Shown here piece after piece: positions 49,268 through 58,400 of a stretch of DNA of 64,000 nucleotides. The DNA lies in contig JAHFJN010000001.1 of NCBI GenBank assembly GCA_023245865.1, positions 787,637 through 851,636 of the forward strand, read 5' to 3'. The notes below the pieces were generated by a model. The model was not told the DNA's origin. It worked only from the letters and a program-made list of their open reading frames with translations, and ran no database searches. Made by a program: the position numbers and the translations under genes. Source of the stretch: Candidatus Peribacteria bacterium (lineage in GTDB: Bacteria; Patescibacteriota; Gracilibacteria; Peribacterales; Peribacteraceae). How positions within the stretch are numbered: the first letter of the stretch is position 1; each line of letters opens with the position of its first letter.

Positions 49268-49921
49268 ATGTACAAATTCCTCATCCCCCTTTTCGCGTTG
49301 GCGCTCCTCATCGGTTGTGGTAAAAGTCCGACTCCCGCACCGACTCCACCTCAGGCGATGCCTTCGTCTGCGACTCCCCCCGTCACTCCCCCTCCCGCCA
49401 TGCAGCAAACCAGTAGCGCCGAAAAAACCGGCTTCGACGGCAAGCTCCTCACGGGCCTGCACACCGTTGTTTTGAAAACGAACAAGGGCGACATTACGAT
49501 CGAACTCAATGCCGACAAGGCTCCAAAGGCCGTAACGAACTTCGTGGTTCTCAGCCGCATTGGCTACTTCAACGGTCTCACGTTCCACCGCGTGATCCCC
49601 GGCTTCATGATCCAAGGAGGCGATCCCAAAGGTGATGGGACGGGAGGCGCCAGCATCTTCGGTGAGAGCTTCAATGACGAGCCGAACGACTTGCAGATGG
49701 TGAAAGGTGCGGTCGCGATGGCGAACCGCGGACCGAACACGAACGGCAGCCAGTTCTTCATTATTACGGCAACGGGCACTCCGTGGCTCCAGGGCCGCCA
49801 CACGGTCTTTGGGCACGTGACCGCCGGCATGGACGTCGTGGAAGCCATCACAAAGGTCGATCGCAATGGCAGTGATCGCCCGAATGAGCCTGTCACGTTC
49901 ACGCCGGAAGTGAAGGAGTAG
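49268..49921 (+). CDS. Cyclophilin-type peptidyl-prolyl isomerase lipoprotein
   Basis: 217 aa. Lipobox LLIGC within the first 16 residues, a Pro/Ala/Ser linker (about 20-50), then a cyclophilin domain with FHRVIPGFMIQGGDP, GAVAMANRGPNTNGSQFFI and VFGHVTAGMDVVEAI. Folds exported proteins at the outer face of the membrane. Lies 12 nt after murG. Confidence 0.95.
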   Translation: MYKFLIPLFALALLIGCGKSPTPAPTPPQAMPSSATPPVTPPPAMQQTSSAEKTGFDGKLLTGLHTVVLKTNKGDITIELNADKAPKAVTNFVVLSRIGYFNGLTFHRVIPGFMIQGGDPKGDGTGGASIFGESFNDEPNDLQMVKGAVAMANRGPNTNGSQFFIITATGTPWLQGRHTVFGHVTAGMDVVEAITKVDRNGSDRPNEPVTFTPEVKE

Positions 49922-49994
49922 TTAACGGACGGAATAACGGAATAACAGAGTAACAGGCTCCCGTTACTCCGGTCCCCGATATTCTGATATTCTT
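49921..49994. repeat. Family B inverted repeat
   Basis: GGAATAACGGAATAACAGAG and CCGTTACTCC, then GATATTCTGATATTCT. The last unit provides TATTCT 7 nt before the gltX ATG. Confidence 0.8.
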
Positions 49995-50000
49995 GTACTC

Positions 50001-51467
50001 ATGCGCACGCGTTTCCCCCCTTCGCCGACCGGCCTCCTGCATGTCGGGGGTCTGCGGACCGCGCTCTACAGTTACCTGCTCGCAAAGCAAACGAAGGGAA
50101 GTTTTCTTCTGCGTATCGAAGATACGGACCGTGCGCGTGAAGTGCCGGGAGCTGCGGAGAATATCGTTGAGTCCTTGCAGTGGGCAGGCATTCCTCCCGA
50201 TGAGGGGGTGATGCTGCAAGACGGCGTAATCGCAGAGTCAGGCTCACATGGACCCTACAAACAATCCGAACGTCTGGAACTGTACCAAGCGTATGCCAAG
50301 CAGCTGATGGACGCCGGCCACGCTTACCCCTGCTTCTGCACGACAGAACGACTGGAAGAAATGCGTAAAAATCAGGAGGCCCTTCACCGTGCCCCGATGT
50401 ACGACCGCCATTGTTTGCATCTTTCCCCACAGGAAGTACAAACAAAACTCGATGCCGGCGAGCCGCATGTCGTACGCATGAAGGTACCGCACGACCGGCT
50501 GATCGAGTGTACCGATGATATTCGCGGACCATTGAAATTTCAGAGCGCCACGGTGGACGACCAAGTGCTGCTCAAGAGTGACGGATGGCCGACGTACCAC
50601 CTCGCGCACGTCGTCGATGATCACCTCATGCAGATCGATCTGGTGCTGCGCGGGGAAGAATGGCTCAGTAGCCTCCCGAAACATCTTCTCCTCTTTGAAT
50701 ACTTGAACTGGCCCGCCCCGCGCTATGCGCACGTGCCGCTGCTGCTGAATGCCGACAAGACCAAACTCAGCAAACGCCAAGGATCGGTGGCCGTGCAAGA
50801 ATATATGGAGAAGGGCTACCTCCCCGAGGCGATGCTTAATTTTTTGGCGCTCCTTGGGTGGAACCCCGGTACCACTCAGGAACTTTTTTCACTCCAAGAA
50901 CTGATCGAGCAATTTTCCCTCGAGCGCGTACAGAAGGCGGGTGCGATTTTCGACCTCACAAAGCTTGATTGGTTGCAGGGCCAGTGGATGCGAAAATTAA
51001 CAGCCGACGAATTTGCCGCGCGCATCCGCCCGCTCGTCGCTGAACATTTCCCGGAGGCCGCGGCCGATAAAGAATTCACAAAGAAAGCGGCACTGATTCA
51101 GCAGCGCATCACCTTCTTTAAGGAAGCACCGGACATGATGGGGTATTTCTACCGCGATCCGACTGTGAGTGTAAAATTACTCGCGAGCGCCAAACAGAAA
51201 GTGACCAAAGAGCAATTGCCAATGATTCTGGAAACCTTGATTCGAAGTCTCGATGCCATACCCGAAAAATCATGGAACGAAGAGGGCATCAAAGAAAGCG
51301 TGCAGGCGATGATGGGTGAAGCAAACCTGAAACTCGGCCAACTCCTCTGGCCTCTGCGCGCGGCGCTGACCGGAAGAGAATATTCACCGGGCGCTTTTGA
51401 AGTCGCGGCGATGCTCGGGAAGGAGGCAGTACTGAAACGACTGAAGGGTGCCAAAAATATCCTCTGA
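50001..51467 (+). CDS. gltX: Glutamyl-tRNA synthetase
   Basis: 488 aa class I synthetase. RFPPSPTGLLHVGGLRTALY holds the HIGH-type motif and KLSKRQG the KMSKS motif. A CFC pair in the insert remains but no full zinc site. As in other bacteria without GlnRS it may also charge tRNA-Gln (inference). Confidence 0.96.
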   Translation: MRTRFPPSPTGLLHVGGLRTALYSYLLAKQTKGSFLLRIEDTDRAREVPGAAENIVESLQWAGIPPDEGVMLQDGVIAESGSHGPYKQSERLELYQAYAKQLMDAGHAYPCFCTTERLEEMRKNQEALHRAPMYDRHCLHLSPQEVQTKLDAGEPHVVRMKVPHDRLIECTDDIRGPLKFQSATVDDQVLLKSDGWPTYHLAHVVDDHLMQIDLVLRGEEWLSSLPKHLLLFEYLNWPAPRYAHVPLLLNADKTKLSKRQGSVAVQEYMEKGYLPEAMLNFLALLGWNPGTTQELFSLQELIEQFSLERVQKAGAIFDLTKLDWLQGQWMRKLTADEFAARIRPLVAEHFPEAAADKEFTKKAALIQQRITFFKEAPDMMGYFYRDPTVSVKLLASAKQKVTKEQLPMILETLIRSLDAIPEKSWNEEGIKESVQAMMGEANLKLGQLLWPLRAALTGREYSPGAFEVAAMLGKEAVLKRLKGAKNIL

Positions 51468-51514
51468 ATACAGAGAGGCTCTCTTGCGCACTCTTTCTGT
51501 CTCCCGCTCATGGT

Positions 51515-51544
51515 GTCAATTAATCAATTAATTGATTAATTGAC
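51515..51544. promoter_or_regulatory. Perfect 30-bp palindrome, probable operator
   Basis: GTCAATTAATCAATT followed by its exact reverse complement. It contains the -35 TTGACA of the next gene, a YerC/TrpR-type regulator, so autoregulation by promoter blocking is likely. The internal ATTAATCAATTAATTGATTA is highly AT-rich compared with its surroundings. Confidence 0.75.
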
Positions 51545-51569
51545 AGTTAAGGAAAAAGAGACGTACACT
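51540..51569 (+). promoter_or_regulatory. Promoter of the YerC/TrpR-type regulator
   Basis: TTGACA (51540-51545), 18 bp, TACACT (51564-51569), then 6 nt to the ATG at 51576: leaderless. The -35 is inside the palindrome. Confidence 0.65.
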
Positions 51570-51575
51570 GGAGAT

Positions 51576-52004
51576 ATGGGCAAGATCGATTTTCGTACAC
51601 TGACGAAAGACCATCGTGGCGCTCTGGAGAGAGAATTGACGACAGCGCTGAAAACCTTCGGCACTAAAAAAGAGGGTATTGAATTTCTCCAAGAACTTCT
51701 CACAGAAAGCGAGCTTGTTATGGTCGGGCGGCGCATTCAGATCGCAAAGAGATTGTTGCTCAATCAATCGCACCCACGCATCGCGAAGGACCTGGGTGTA
51801 GGCATGGCAACGGTGCGCAGCGTTGACGCCACGCTGCGAAAACACCTGCAGGAATACCGACACGTCCTCTCCTCTCTCGGGAAAAAGAATGGCAAGGAAT
51901 TCGCACGCGAAGACCACTACAGCACCCATTTCCTCGGAGAACTGCGGCATAAATATCCGGGCAAGATGGCGCTGCTGAATTTGCTCCTTGGGGACGATGT
52001 GTAG
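51576..52004 (+). CDS. YerC/TrpR-superfamily DNA-binding regulator
   Basis: 142 aa from MGKIDFRTLT. The core LQELLTESELVMVGRRIQIA, then HPRIAKDLGVGMATVRSVDA is the Trp-repressor-like fold with a helix-turn-helix. The C-terminal 50 residues are an extension. TrpR itself binds tryptophan; the ligand here is unknown. The upstream in-frame start at 51540 overlaps the promoter and was rejected. Confidence 0.85.
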   Translation: MGKIDFRTLTKDHRGALERELTTALKTFGTKKEGIEFLQELLTESELVMVGRRIQIAKRLLLNQSHPRIAKDLGVGMATVRSVDATLRKHLQEYRHVLSSLGKKNGKEFAREDHYSTHFLGELRHKYPGKMALLNLLLGDDV

Positions 52005-52027
52005 GTATACCAACTTCACAGTTGTGA

Positions 52028-52033
52028 TATACT
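52028..52033 (+). promoter_or_regulatory. -10 box of the 156-aa gene
   Basis: TATACT ends 7 nt before the ATG at 52041; no clear -35. Confidence 0.45.
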
Positions 52034-52040
52034 GCGAGTC

Positions 52041-52511
52041 ATGACCCACTCTGATCACGACGAAGGCGAACTCGAAGTAAAGTTCCGTCCGGAAAACTCC
52101 CGAGCGGTGATTGAGGGCAAGACCGTCGTCCCCTTTCAGTCATTTGTCACCCTCGTGCTCCAGCGCAAAGTCTTGAGTCTCTTTAAAACGTGGGGTAAGC
52201 ACCCCGTCATCGTCGACTCGGAGCTCCTCACGAGCATGGCGAGCGCCGCGCAGGATAATCAGGAGAACCGAACCAACATGGTCCTCGTGAGCCTGTGCCT
52301 TGGTGCGATCCTTGGAATCGCATTCTTCAGTCTCGTGCAGACGGTGCTCCTGAAGTTTGAGATTGTACTCGGGATGAAAGAACTTCTGATCATCACCGGG
52401 AGCGTGGTTGTGATCGCAGTGCTGCTGAAAGTCGCGATGAAACTGCGAAGATTGCCGCGGGGGGAGAAGTTGGTCGAGACGGTGGAAGGGATTTCCTCTT
52501 TCCTTCGGTAA
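52041..52511 (+). CDS. Unknown two-helix membrane protein, 156 aa
   Basis: Starts MTHSDHDEGELEVKFRPENS. Soluble acidic N-terminal half, helices at about 78-102 and 112-132, and a basic end. No family recognised. The TAA stop is the first codon boundary of a family C repeat. Confidence 0.65.
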   Translation: MTHSDHDEGELEVKFRPENSRAVIEGKTVVPFQSFVTLVLQRKVLSLFKTWGKHPVIVDSELLTSMASAAQDNQENRTNMVLVSLCLGAILGIAFFSLVQTVLLKFEIVLGMKELLIITGSVVVIAVLLKVAMKLRRLPRGEKLVETVEGISSFLR

Positions 52512-52599
52512 GGAAGGTAACGGAGGTAATGAAAGGAAGGAAGGTGATATAATTTCTACCTTCTATCCTTGCCGGACCTTCCGTACTTCCCTTACTTTG
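52506..52599. repeat. Family C inverted repeat
   Basis: GGTAAGGAAGGTAACGGAGG on the left and GCCGGACCTTCCGTACTTCC on the right; the centre holds GATATAATTTC. It gives the upstream gene its stop and murB its TTG start. Confidence 0.8.
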
Positions 52600-53523
52600 T
52601 ATCAGGAACACGTTGCCATCGGCACCAAGACCACCATGCGTATTGGCGGCGTGGCGCGGTACTTTACAGAACTTGAGACAAGAGCAGATGCGCAGACAGC
52701 GGCACAATTTGCACGCGCGAACAATCTTCCGCTCATCGTCCTTGGCAGCGGCAGCAACACGCTCTTCGCAGATGGAGAAATCAACGCAGTGATCGTTCGA
52801 ATCAAGGAGCGCCCATGCGCGATTGAAGGTAACTGCGTACGTGTTGGCGGCGGCAATAATCTCGCGATGCTGATCAATGCATTGGCCACGCAGAATCTCG
52901 ATCTCTCACCCTTAACCGGAATCCCGGGGACAGTCGGCGGCGCGATTTTTGGGAATGCCGGCCAAGGACCGAATGGGATTTGGATCGATCATTTTGTGAA
53001 GGAGGTCGTTGTCTTTGTGGATAGCGGATGGAAAACTTACTCGTATGAAGAATGTGAGTTTGGATATCGGGAGAGCATGTTCAAAAAGCTGACCGCTCAC
53101 CGCTTATCGCTTATCGCTCCATTGATTTGGGAAACAACGCTGGAAATTCCTTCACGCCCATCGGCGGAAGTGAAGGCAGAGATCGAGCGACTCCTCAAAA
53201 AACGGATCGAGACACAGCCGCATATAAAAACCGCGGGATCGTGTTTTAAGGCAGTGGGGCAGACGCCCGCTTGGAAACTGATCGACGCCGCGGGGCTACG
53301 TGGATTGAAAGTTGGTGACGTCGAAATTGCAGAGAAACATGCGAATTTTTTGTTGAATACCGGAAAGGCGACTTTTGAAGATGCTGTCACACTTGTAAAA
53401 AATGTGAAAAATGCCGTCAGCGACGAGCTTGATGTCGAAATGCGATTCATCGGCAACGACGGATCGCTGTATTTTAGTGACTGCACAAACATTCGTGGAG
53501 AGGTCCGCCGCCACGGGGGGTGA
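52597..53523 (+). CDS. murB: UDP-N-acetylenolpyruvoylglucosamine reductase MurB
   Basis: 308 aa FAD enzyme making UDP-MurNAc. TTG start; the next ATG would cut into TTMRIGGVARYF, which is needed. FAD motifs LPLIVLGSGSNTLFAD and LTGIPGTVGGAIFGNAG; catalytic Ser in TAGSCFKA. An in-frame family H repeat reads TAHRLSLIAP at about residue 166-175, next to the substrate loop Tyr/Arg region (FGYRESMF). The start codon sits in a family C repeat. Confidence 0.93.
   Translation: MYQEHVAIGTKTTMRIGGVARYFTELETRADAQTAAQFARANNLPLIVLGSGSNTLFADGEINAVIVRIKERPCAIEGNCVRVGGGNNLAMLINALATQNLDLSPLTGIPGTVGGAIFGNAGQGPNGIWIDHFVKEVVVFVDSGWKTYSYEECEFGYRESMFKKLTAHRLSLIAPLIWETTLEIPSRPSAEVKAEIERLLKKRIETQPHIKTAGSCFKAVGQTPAWKLIDAAGLRGLKVGDVEIAEKHANFLLNTGKATFEDAVTLVKNVKNAVSDELDVEMRFIGNDGSLYFSDCTNIRGEVRRHGG
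53090..53118 (+). repeat. Family H repeat inside murB
   Basis: GACCGCTCACCGCTTATCGC and TTATCGCTCC, read as TAHRLSLIAP; matches the repeats in sufC. Confidence 0.65.
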
Positions 53524-53638
53524 AGAGGAAGCCCTGTCCTTGCGAAGCAACATGACGAAACGAACTGCGAAGCCTTGGAGCAGTTCGTGAGGAATCACAG
53601 GGCGGGAGGAGGAGGATTGGCGGCGGAGCATTTCTTTA

Positions 53639-53669
53639 GTCCTTTCTTGTTGCCCCGACAAGAAAGGAC
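53639..53669. other. Inverted repeat between murB and ssb
   Basis: GTCCTTTCTTGT-7 nt-ACAAGAAAGGAC. Convergent genes flank it, so it may be a terminator, although neither side has a T-run. The rest of 53524-53682 holds CCCTGTCCTTGCG / CACAGGGCGGG, a looser palindrome. Confidence 0.6.
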
Positions 53670-53682
53670 GCAGGAAGATAGA

Positions 53683-54549
53683 TCAAAAAGGTAAATCCTC
53701 CACCTTGATCTCCGACTTATACGCAATGTCGGGAATATCCGGAAGTGCACTGCCGGTATCCGGGGCAAAGGCAGGTTCTTCGGAACGTGCGCCTGCGGCT
53801 CGCGGGGCGCCGTCCATCTGAATCGATTCCTCCGCGATCGTATTTTTTACCCCGAGCAGTGAGAATGTTTCCGCGATGATCTCTGTGGTGTAGCGCTTGG
53901 CGCCCGCTTGCGTCTCCCAACTGCGAGTCTGCACGCGGCCACTGACAAACACGCGGTTACCCTTGCGGATGTGCTGTGACACTTGTTCCGCAAGCTCACC
54001 CCACACGACAACGTTATGGAACTCCGACTTTTCTTTCATCTCGCCCGTTGTTTTATCTTTCCACCTTTCATTTGTCGCGACGCCGACGGTCAGCACTTTT
54101 TGTCCCGATGTCGTCGTTCGCATTTCGGGGTCCTTTGTCACGTTCCCGATAATATCGGCACGGTTGCAAGATCCCAGTACCTGTGCGGCATTTATGGGTG
54201 TTTCCATCTGTCCCGCTTTCGGATCGAGCATGATCAGCTCCGAGGCGACGATCTTCGTTTTGCTTCGCTTCTCCTTGGTTTCAGCGTCGTCCCAACTATC
54301 GGTCTGGAGTCGTCCCGCGATGAACAGTTGCGCACCCGGGCGAATAAATTGGCCTGCGACTTCCGCAAGCGCTCCCCAGAGCGTGACCGTGTGAAAACTT
54401 TTTCCGGTGAGTCGCTCGCCGCTGTCGGCTTTGAACGATGTAGGCACGACGAGATTGAGATCGGTGACGGATGTGCCGCTCGGTGTTTGACGGATTTGCA
54501 CTGGCTGGGTCTGGTAGCCGATCAGCTGCACGCGGTTGAGGGAGAACAT
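53683..54549 (-). CDS. ssb: Single-stranded DNA-binding protein with two OB folds
   Basis: 288 aa. OB fold 1 at about 1-110 (LNRVQLIGYQTQPVQIRQTP, FHTVTLWGALAEVAGQFI) and OB fold 2 at about 125-235 (CNRADIIGNVTKDPEMRTTT, FHNVVVWGELAEQVSQHI). A disordered linker ends in the acidic tip VEDLPF that recruits partners. Most bacterial SSBs have one OB fold and act as tetramers; a two-fold chain recalls Deinococcus-Thermus dimeric SSB. It is not next to rpsF/rpsR. Confidence 0.92.
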   Translation of the reverse strand: MFSLNRVQLIGYQTQPVQIRQTPSGTSVTDLNLVVPTSFKADSGERLTGKSFHTVTLWGALAEVAGQFIRPGAQLFIAGRLQTDSWDDAETKEKRSKTKIVASELIMLDPKAGQMETPINAAQVLGSCNRADIIGNVTKDPEMRTTTSGQKVLTVGVATNERWKDKTTGEMKEKSEFHNVVVWGELAEQVSQHIRKGNRVFVSGRVQTRSWETQAGAKRYTTEIIAETFSLLGVKNTIAEESIQMDGAPRAAGARSEEPAFAPDTGSALPDIPDIAYKSEIKVEDLPF

Positions 54550-54591
54550 AGGGTGAGAGGAATGGAGGTTAAGAGTATACTACGATCCACG

Positions 54592-57500
54592 ATGCGTCGA
54601 GGATTTTTTGCGGCAGCACCGGGACTTCTGTGTTTGCTCACGGCGACCGTCTCGCTTGCGCGCGATCCCCTCACTGTCAACGGAGGAACGCCGCAAACAT
54701 TTGATGACGCAAAGTCCGGATGGGAGCCGATTCCGGCATATCTGCAGGGCGCGCAGTGCGGAGGCTGGAGCGCGAATCCAAATGAATCCGTTGCGGGAAA
54801 AATCGCGACCGTGGCCGGCCTCCCCGGGCATGCGTCGCAATGGAACGGAGTGATCCCCTCCGGGATGGGAAAAAGAATCGAAACGGGCGCGGATGGAGGC
54901 TTTCAGTACCCGGACAATGCAAAGGGCCTAACGACGGCCTGCGAGCCTTATAGAAAAGAAATTACGAAGAAGGTGTGGGATGAGGCAACGCATACGCACT
55001 TAAAAGAGCAGACATTTGCGTATCCGTACTTTGAGGATCCGCCGTGTCGTACGGAGGATGACAAGAAATCGCCGCTCACCCCCGAGCTCTGTCTGAATTT
55101 CTGCAACAAGCTCAACACGTGGACGTACCGAGATTGTGTCGCGACGCACTCGGTTTTCCTGCCACAGCCCGAGGGGCCGCCTCTCTACCTCTACGATACG
55201 TGCGACCGATACGCGGATCTTTATCTCTGCTCCGACTTCGAGGTCCCGAAAGACGCGAACGGGGCGCCCGCCACTCCAGCGTGCGTCCTTGGAGAAAAAG
55301 CGCAGGAGGGCCAGTGGCCAAACGCCATGGGATGCCAGGGAGCGGAGTGCCGCTGCTGGGGCCCCGGATGCATCATCAGTCCGATCGCGCAGTGGACGCT
55401 GCAGTTTGGCATGCCCGCGCCGTTTGAAGGGAACCTACCCTCCGCATGGTATCACCCGTACATCTCGTACTTTCGCAAATACATCGGGAGTTTCACGCGT
55501 GACAAGGTCGAGAAGAGCGGGGGCCAAGACGACACCACGCGCGAGAGCGTGCCCGTCGCCTGCTACGGACTCTACGATGAGTTCGATCCGAAAGTCCGCC
55601 AGACGCACTACTGGGACCGCCGCTGCGTCATGAACATCGACGTCTCGAATATGTCACAAACACAAGCCGGCAAGGGACAGTACGGAGAGCGCACTGTCAT
55701 CAAGGACACCGATCCGCAAGCGCAGGAAAACCAACGGACGAAAGACGAAACCGACAAGGATTTGTGGTACCTCAAACTCGGATGGGGCTTCTCGCTCCTC
55801 AATGAGCGGTCGTTCAAGAATGATTTTGGCAATGACCTCTCGAAAGTGTACCTCGATACCAATAATCTCGACCGCGCAAAAATGAAGATCCAAAAACCCG
55901 TCGATAGAATCGAAGCGGAGCCAAAGCCCGTCCACCCCGTGGGGCTGCGCTCCTTCGATGATACCGGGCCCGATCGTGTGCTTGTACGCTGGTTCCAAAA
56001 ACAGCAAACAGAGGTCTCTGTGCTCCTCCATCCGCCCGTCGTACGTTTACTGCTCCCGGCGGGATGGGCGTTCGGGGTCGACCCTGAGGATCCCATCTTC
56101 TCCCATGTCACACTTTCCCCCGCAGTCTCTCCCGATGCAAAACGCTCGCAGAGAATCGAGCTCCAAATCAACGCGGATGATGACATGCTCGGCGAAGCGC
56201 TCGGATTTATCGAACGTTCAGAACTCCTCCACACAGAGGAACAGCCGATTCCCTTCGTGATCCCGACGGCCGATCCCACGAACCTTCGCGCCGCCGCACA
56301 AGCATGGTGTACGTGGTGGATCAAAACGAGCGGCGGTAAGACGTGTCAAAATAACGCCGGGACAACCGTCCCACCCGAAGTGAAAAGCATGATGGACGGC
56401 CTGCTGGAGTATGCGGATTACATAGAACAAACGCGCATTCTTCGCACGGGTGTGGCCTCGTACGCGGGGAGGATTTTACAGATCCAGCAACAGTTGACGG
56501 CCCCGATCAGTACCTGGATGCAGGAGAACCTGAAACGATACAAAGACGCAATCAAAGATCAAAAAGAGTTGGCGGAAATCGTCGACGGCGAGTGGCGCGC
56601 TGTCCAAGGAACCATGAACCATTTTCATGAAGTGACGAACCGTCCGTGGTGCATGAGCCAGCGTTTTACATCCATGATTTTTTCGCTCCTCGATGAGTGG
56701 CTCCCGTCGCGGGCGGAGAATGGCAAGATGTCGGGAGACGGTCTGCCAAATTTGATTGTTGCACGCCCGGAGGATCTGCTGATTGATTTCTCCTCTGTCA
56801 GCTCGCTGCGAAACCCCATCCAGATTCCGGTCCTGCGACCGGAAAAACTGAAGATAGATATCGGTGCGTTCCTCCCGACGCAGTCGACCACCCTCAAAAA
56901 TATACCCAAACCACCTCCTCCTCTTCCGCCGCTGCAGCCGATCCTCGATGCCCTGAATACCGCGGCAGACAGTCTGCCAAAAGTGGCAACGAACCCGCGT
57001 CCGATCCGACCGATCGCCCTCCCCATCCTTGACGTTGCACAGTTTAACTCTGCCATCATGAAGATCCGCGCGATGCGCGATATCCTCAACTATATGAACT
57101 TCCGGTACGACCGGTTCTGGCAAAGCATCGGTCCGCTCACGGCCAAGGAAAGCCTGGCCGGTGCCGAGCAAAAACAAATGAAAGAGAAACTCGCATGCAA
57201 TGACTGGGACGATCTCCTCTGTCAGCACGTGGAAATGGATTTGCTCGAGCGCTTGCAGCGAATCGGCAGTCGGCCCGAGGTGATCTTAAAAGAGGACTGG
57301 CAGTCGGTGGGCACCGTGCGCTTGGTTCCGGATGTCTGCCTCCCCGATGATGACGTCTGCTTGCTCCTGCACGGCGAAAAACTTCCACGCAAATCCACGT
57401 GGCAGATCAACGGACCGGACACATTCCAGGACGGCACTGCCCAACTTCGTTCCACCGTACGCTCGCTTACGTTACCCAAGGCCGTCGGAGACATCGATGC

Positions 57501-57618
57501 AAAGGAGTATCCCCCGTACGCGATTGACGGTAATGAGCTGCTCCCGATGTACGATGTTCCGGCTCCGATTCGTTTGAATCCTGCCGCTTCCTCCTCGGCC
57601 TCCTCCGCCGCACGATGA
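54592..57618 (+). CDS. Exported Cys-containing protein 1 of 5 (1008 aa)
   Basis: Signal peptide MRRGFFAAAPGLLCLLTATV, cleaved near SLA. The first 250 mature residues are Cys-rich (CNKLNTWTYRDC, CDRYADLYLC, CQGAECRCWGPGC). The middle is helical, with a Pro-rich linker (PKPPPPLPPLQPILDAL). The end is low-complexity Ala/Ser. No enzyme motif or family recognised. TATACT lies 10 nt before the ATG. First gene of a five-gene overlapping operon. The much longer upstream frame is antisense to ssb and was rejected. Confidence 0.75.
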   Translation: MRRGFFAAAPGLLCLLTATVSLARDPLTVNGGTPQTFDDAKSGWEPIPAYLQGAQCGGWSANPNESVAGKIATVAGLPGHASQWNGVIPSGMGKRIETGADGGFQYPDNAKGLTTACEPYRKEITKKVWDEATHTHLKEQTFAYPYFEDPPCRTEDDKKSPLTPELCLNFCNKLNTWTYRDCVATHSVFLPQPEGPPLYLYDTCDRYADLYLCSDFEVPKDANGAPATPACVLGEKAQEGQWPNAMGCQGAECRCWGPGCIISPIAQWTLQFGMPAPFEGNLPSAWYHPYISYFRKYIGSFTRDKVEKSGGQDDTTRESVPVACYGLYDEFDPKVRQTHYWDRRCVMNIDVSNMSQTQAGKGQYGERTVIKDTDPQAQENQRTKDETDKDLWYLKLGWGFSLLNERSFKNDFGNDLSKVYLDTNNLDRAKMKIQKPVDRIEAEPKPVHPVGLRSFDDTGPDRVLVRWFQKQQTEVSVLLHPPVVRLLLPAGWAFGVDPEDPIFSHVTLSPAVSPDAKRSQRIELQINADDDMLGEALGFIERSELLHTEEQPIPFVIPTADPTNLRAAAQAWCTWWIKTSGGKTCQNNAGTTVPPEVKSMMDGLLEYADYIEQTRILRTGVASYAGRILQIQQQLTAPISTWMQENLKRYKDAIKDQKELAEIVDGEWRAVQGTMNHFHEVTNRPWCMSQRFTSMIFSLLDEWLPSRAENGKMSGDGLPNLIVARPEDLLIDFSSVSSLRNPIQIPVLRPEKLKIDIGAFLPTQSTTLKNIPKPPPPLPPLQPILDALNTAADSLPKVATNPRPIRPIALPILDVAQFNSAIMKIRAMRDILNYMNFRYDRFWQSIGPLTAKESLAGAEQKQMKEKLACNDWDDLLCQHVEMDLLERLQRIGSRPEVILKEDWQSVGTVRLVPDVCLPDDDVCLLLHGEKLPRKSTWQINGPDTFQDGTAQLRSTVRSLTLPKAVGDIDAKEYPPYAIDGNELLPMYDVPAPIRLNPAASSSASSAAR

Positions 57619-58400
57619 TGACAAAACGTTTCCATCGGCCACTCTGCACCGTGCTTTTGCTCTCCCTCGCACTCACGCCGATCGCCGCTGCGCAGGAGGT
57701 CGACTCGAGCGCATGCGGAGGCCAAGTGTATGCGGCGCTCGCGCACGAGGAACGCGAGTACCGCGCCGTGCTTTTCGGACAGAAATCCGTTGCGAGCCTG
57801 CCTATCGGCAGCGTGCAGTACGACAAGGAGGGAAATACGTGGATGAAGACGGGGGAAAATCAATGGAAGTCGCTCGCGGAAGGATTTGGGGAGACGGTCT
57901 GGAACAATACCTTGATGAACGAGCAAATGGACGTCCCCGTGCGGCGCGGAATCTTAGAAACCCGCAAAGCACTGACCTCTGAATTGATACCGCCGCTCAC
58001 GCAAAGTTTGCGTGCGCTCCAGTGCCGCATGCGGGCCGAATGTGCGCTCGCGCGCGCTTCACAAACGGCGGTCGGCTTGGCTCCGATAAAAATCCAACCG
58101 GACGGATGCATCGATTTTGAGTGGAAACCTTTCCCGGCATGCAAGCCTGAGGGGCAACAGTCCGCGGGTGTGATGACTTGTGACGATGCCGCAGACAGCA
58201 TCATGGATCGTGAGACGGTCTTGCTCCGAATGGTCGTGACCGAGGACGCGGCGTATCGAACCCTGCTGCAATTTGAAGGAATTTTTCAGGGCTTCCTCTC
58301 TGATTTTCGTTTCTCACTCTTGTCCCCTCTCTGGCAAACGGTTCGTATCATCGGCAACCTGACAAACATTCCCTGCTTCCTCTCAGAGTGCAATGAATAG
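57615..58400 (+). CDS. Exported protein 2 of 5 (261 aa)
   Basis: Signal peptide (MMTKRFHRPLCTVLLLSLAL, cleaved after IAAA). Helical mature protein with scattered Cys (ACGGQVY, LQCRMRAECALA, GCIDFEW). The start overlaps gene 1's stop as ATGA. No family recognised. Confidence 0.75.
   Translation: MMTKRFHRPLCTVLLLSLALTPIAAAQEVDSSACGGQVYAALAHEEREYRAVLFGQKSVASLPIGSVQYDKEGNTWMKTGENQWKSLAEGFGETVWNNTLMNEQMDVPVRRGILETRKALTSELIPPLTQSLRALQCRMRAECALARASQTAVGLAPIKIQPDGCIDFEWKPFPACKPEGQQSAGVMTCDDAADSIMDRETVLLRMVVTEDAAYRTLLQFEGIFQGFLSDFRFSLLSPLWQTVRIIGNLTNIPCFLSECNE

Noticed and set aside
53983-54591. 600-nt upstream extension of the first exported-operon gene
   Set aside because: It is antisense to ssb, and the signal peptide begins only at 54592.
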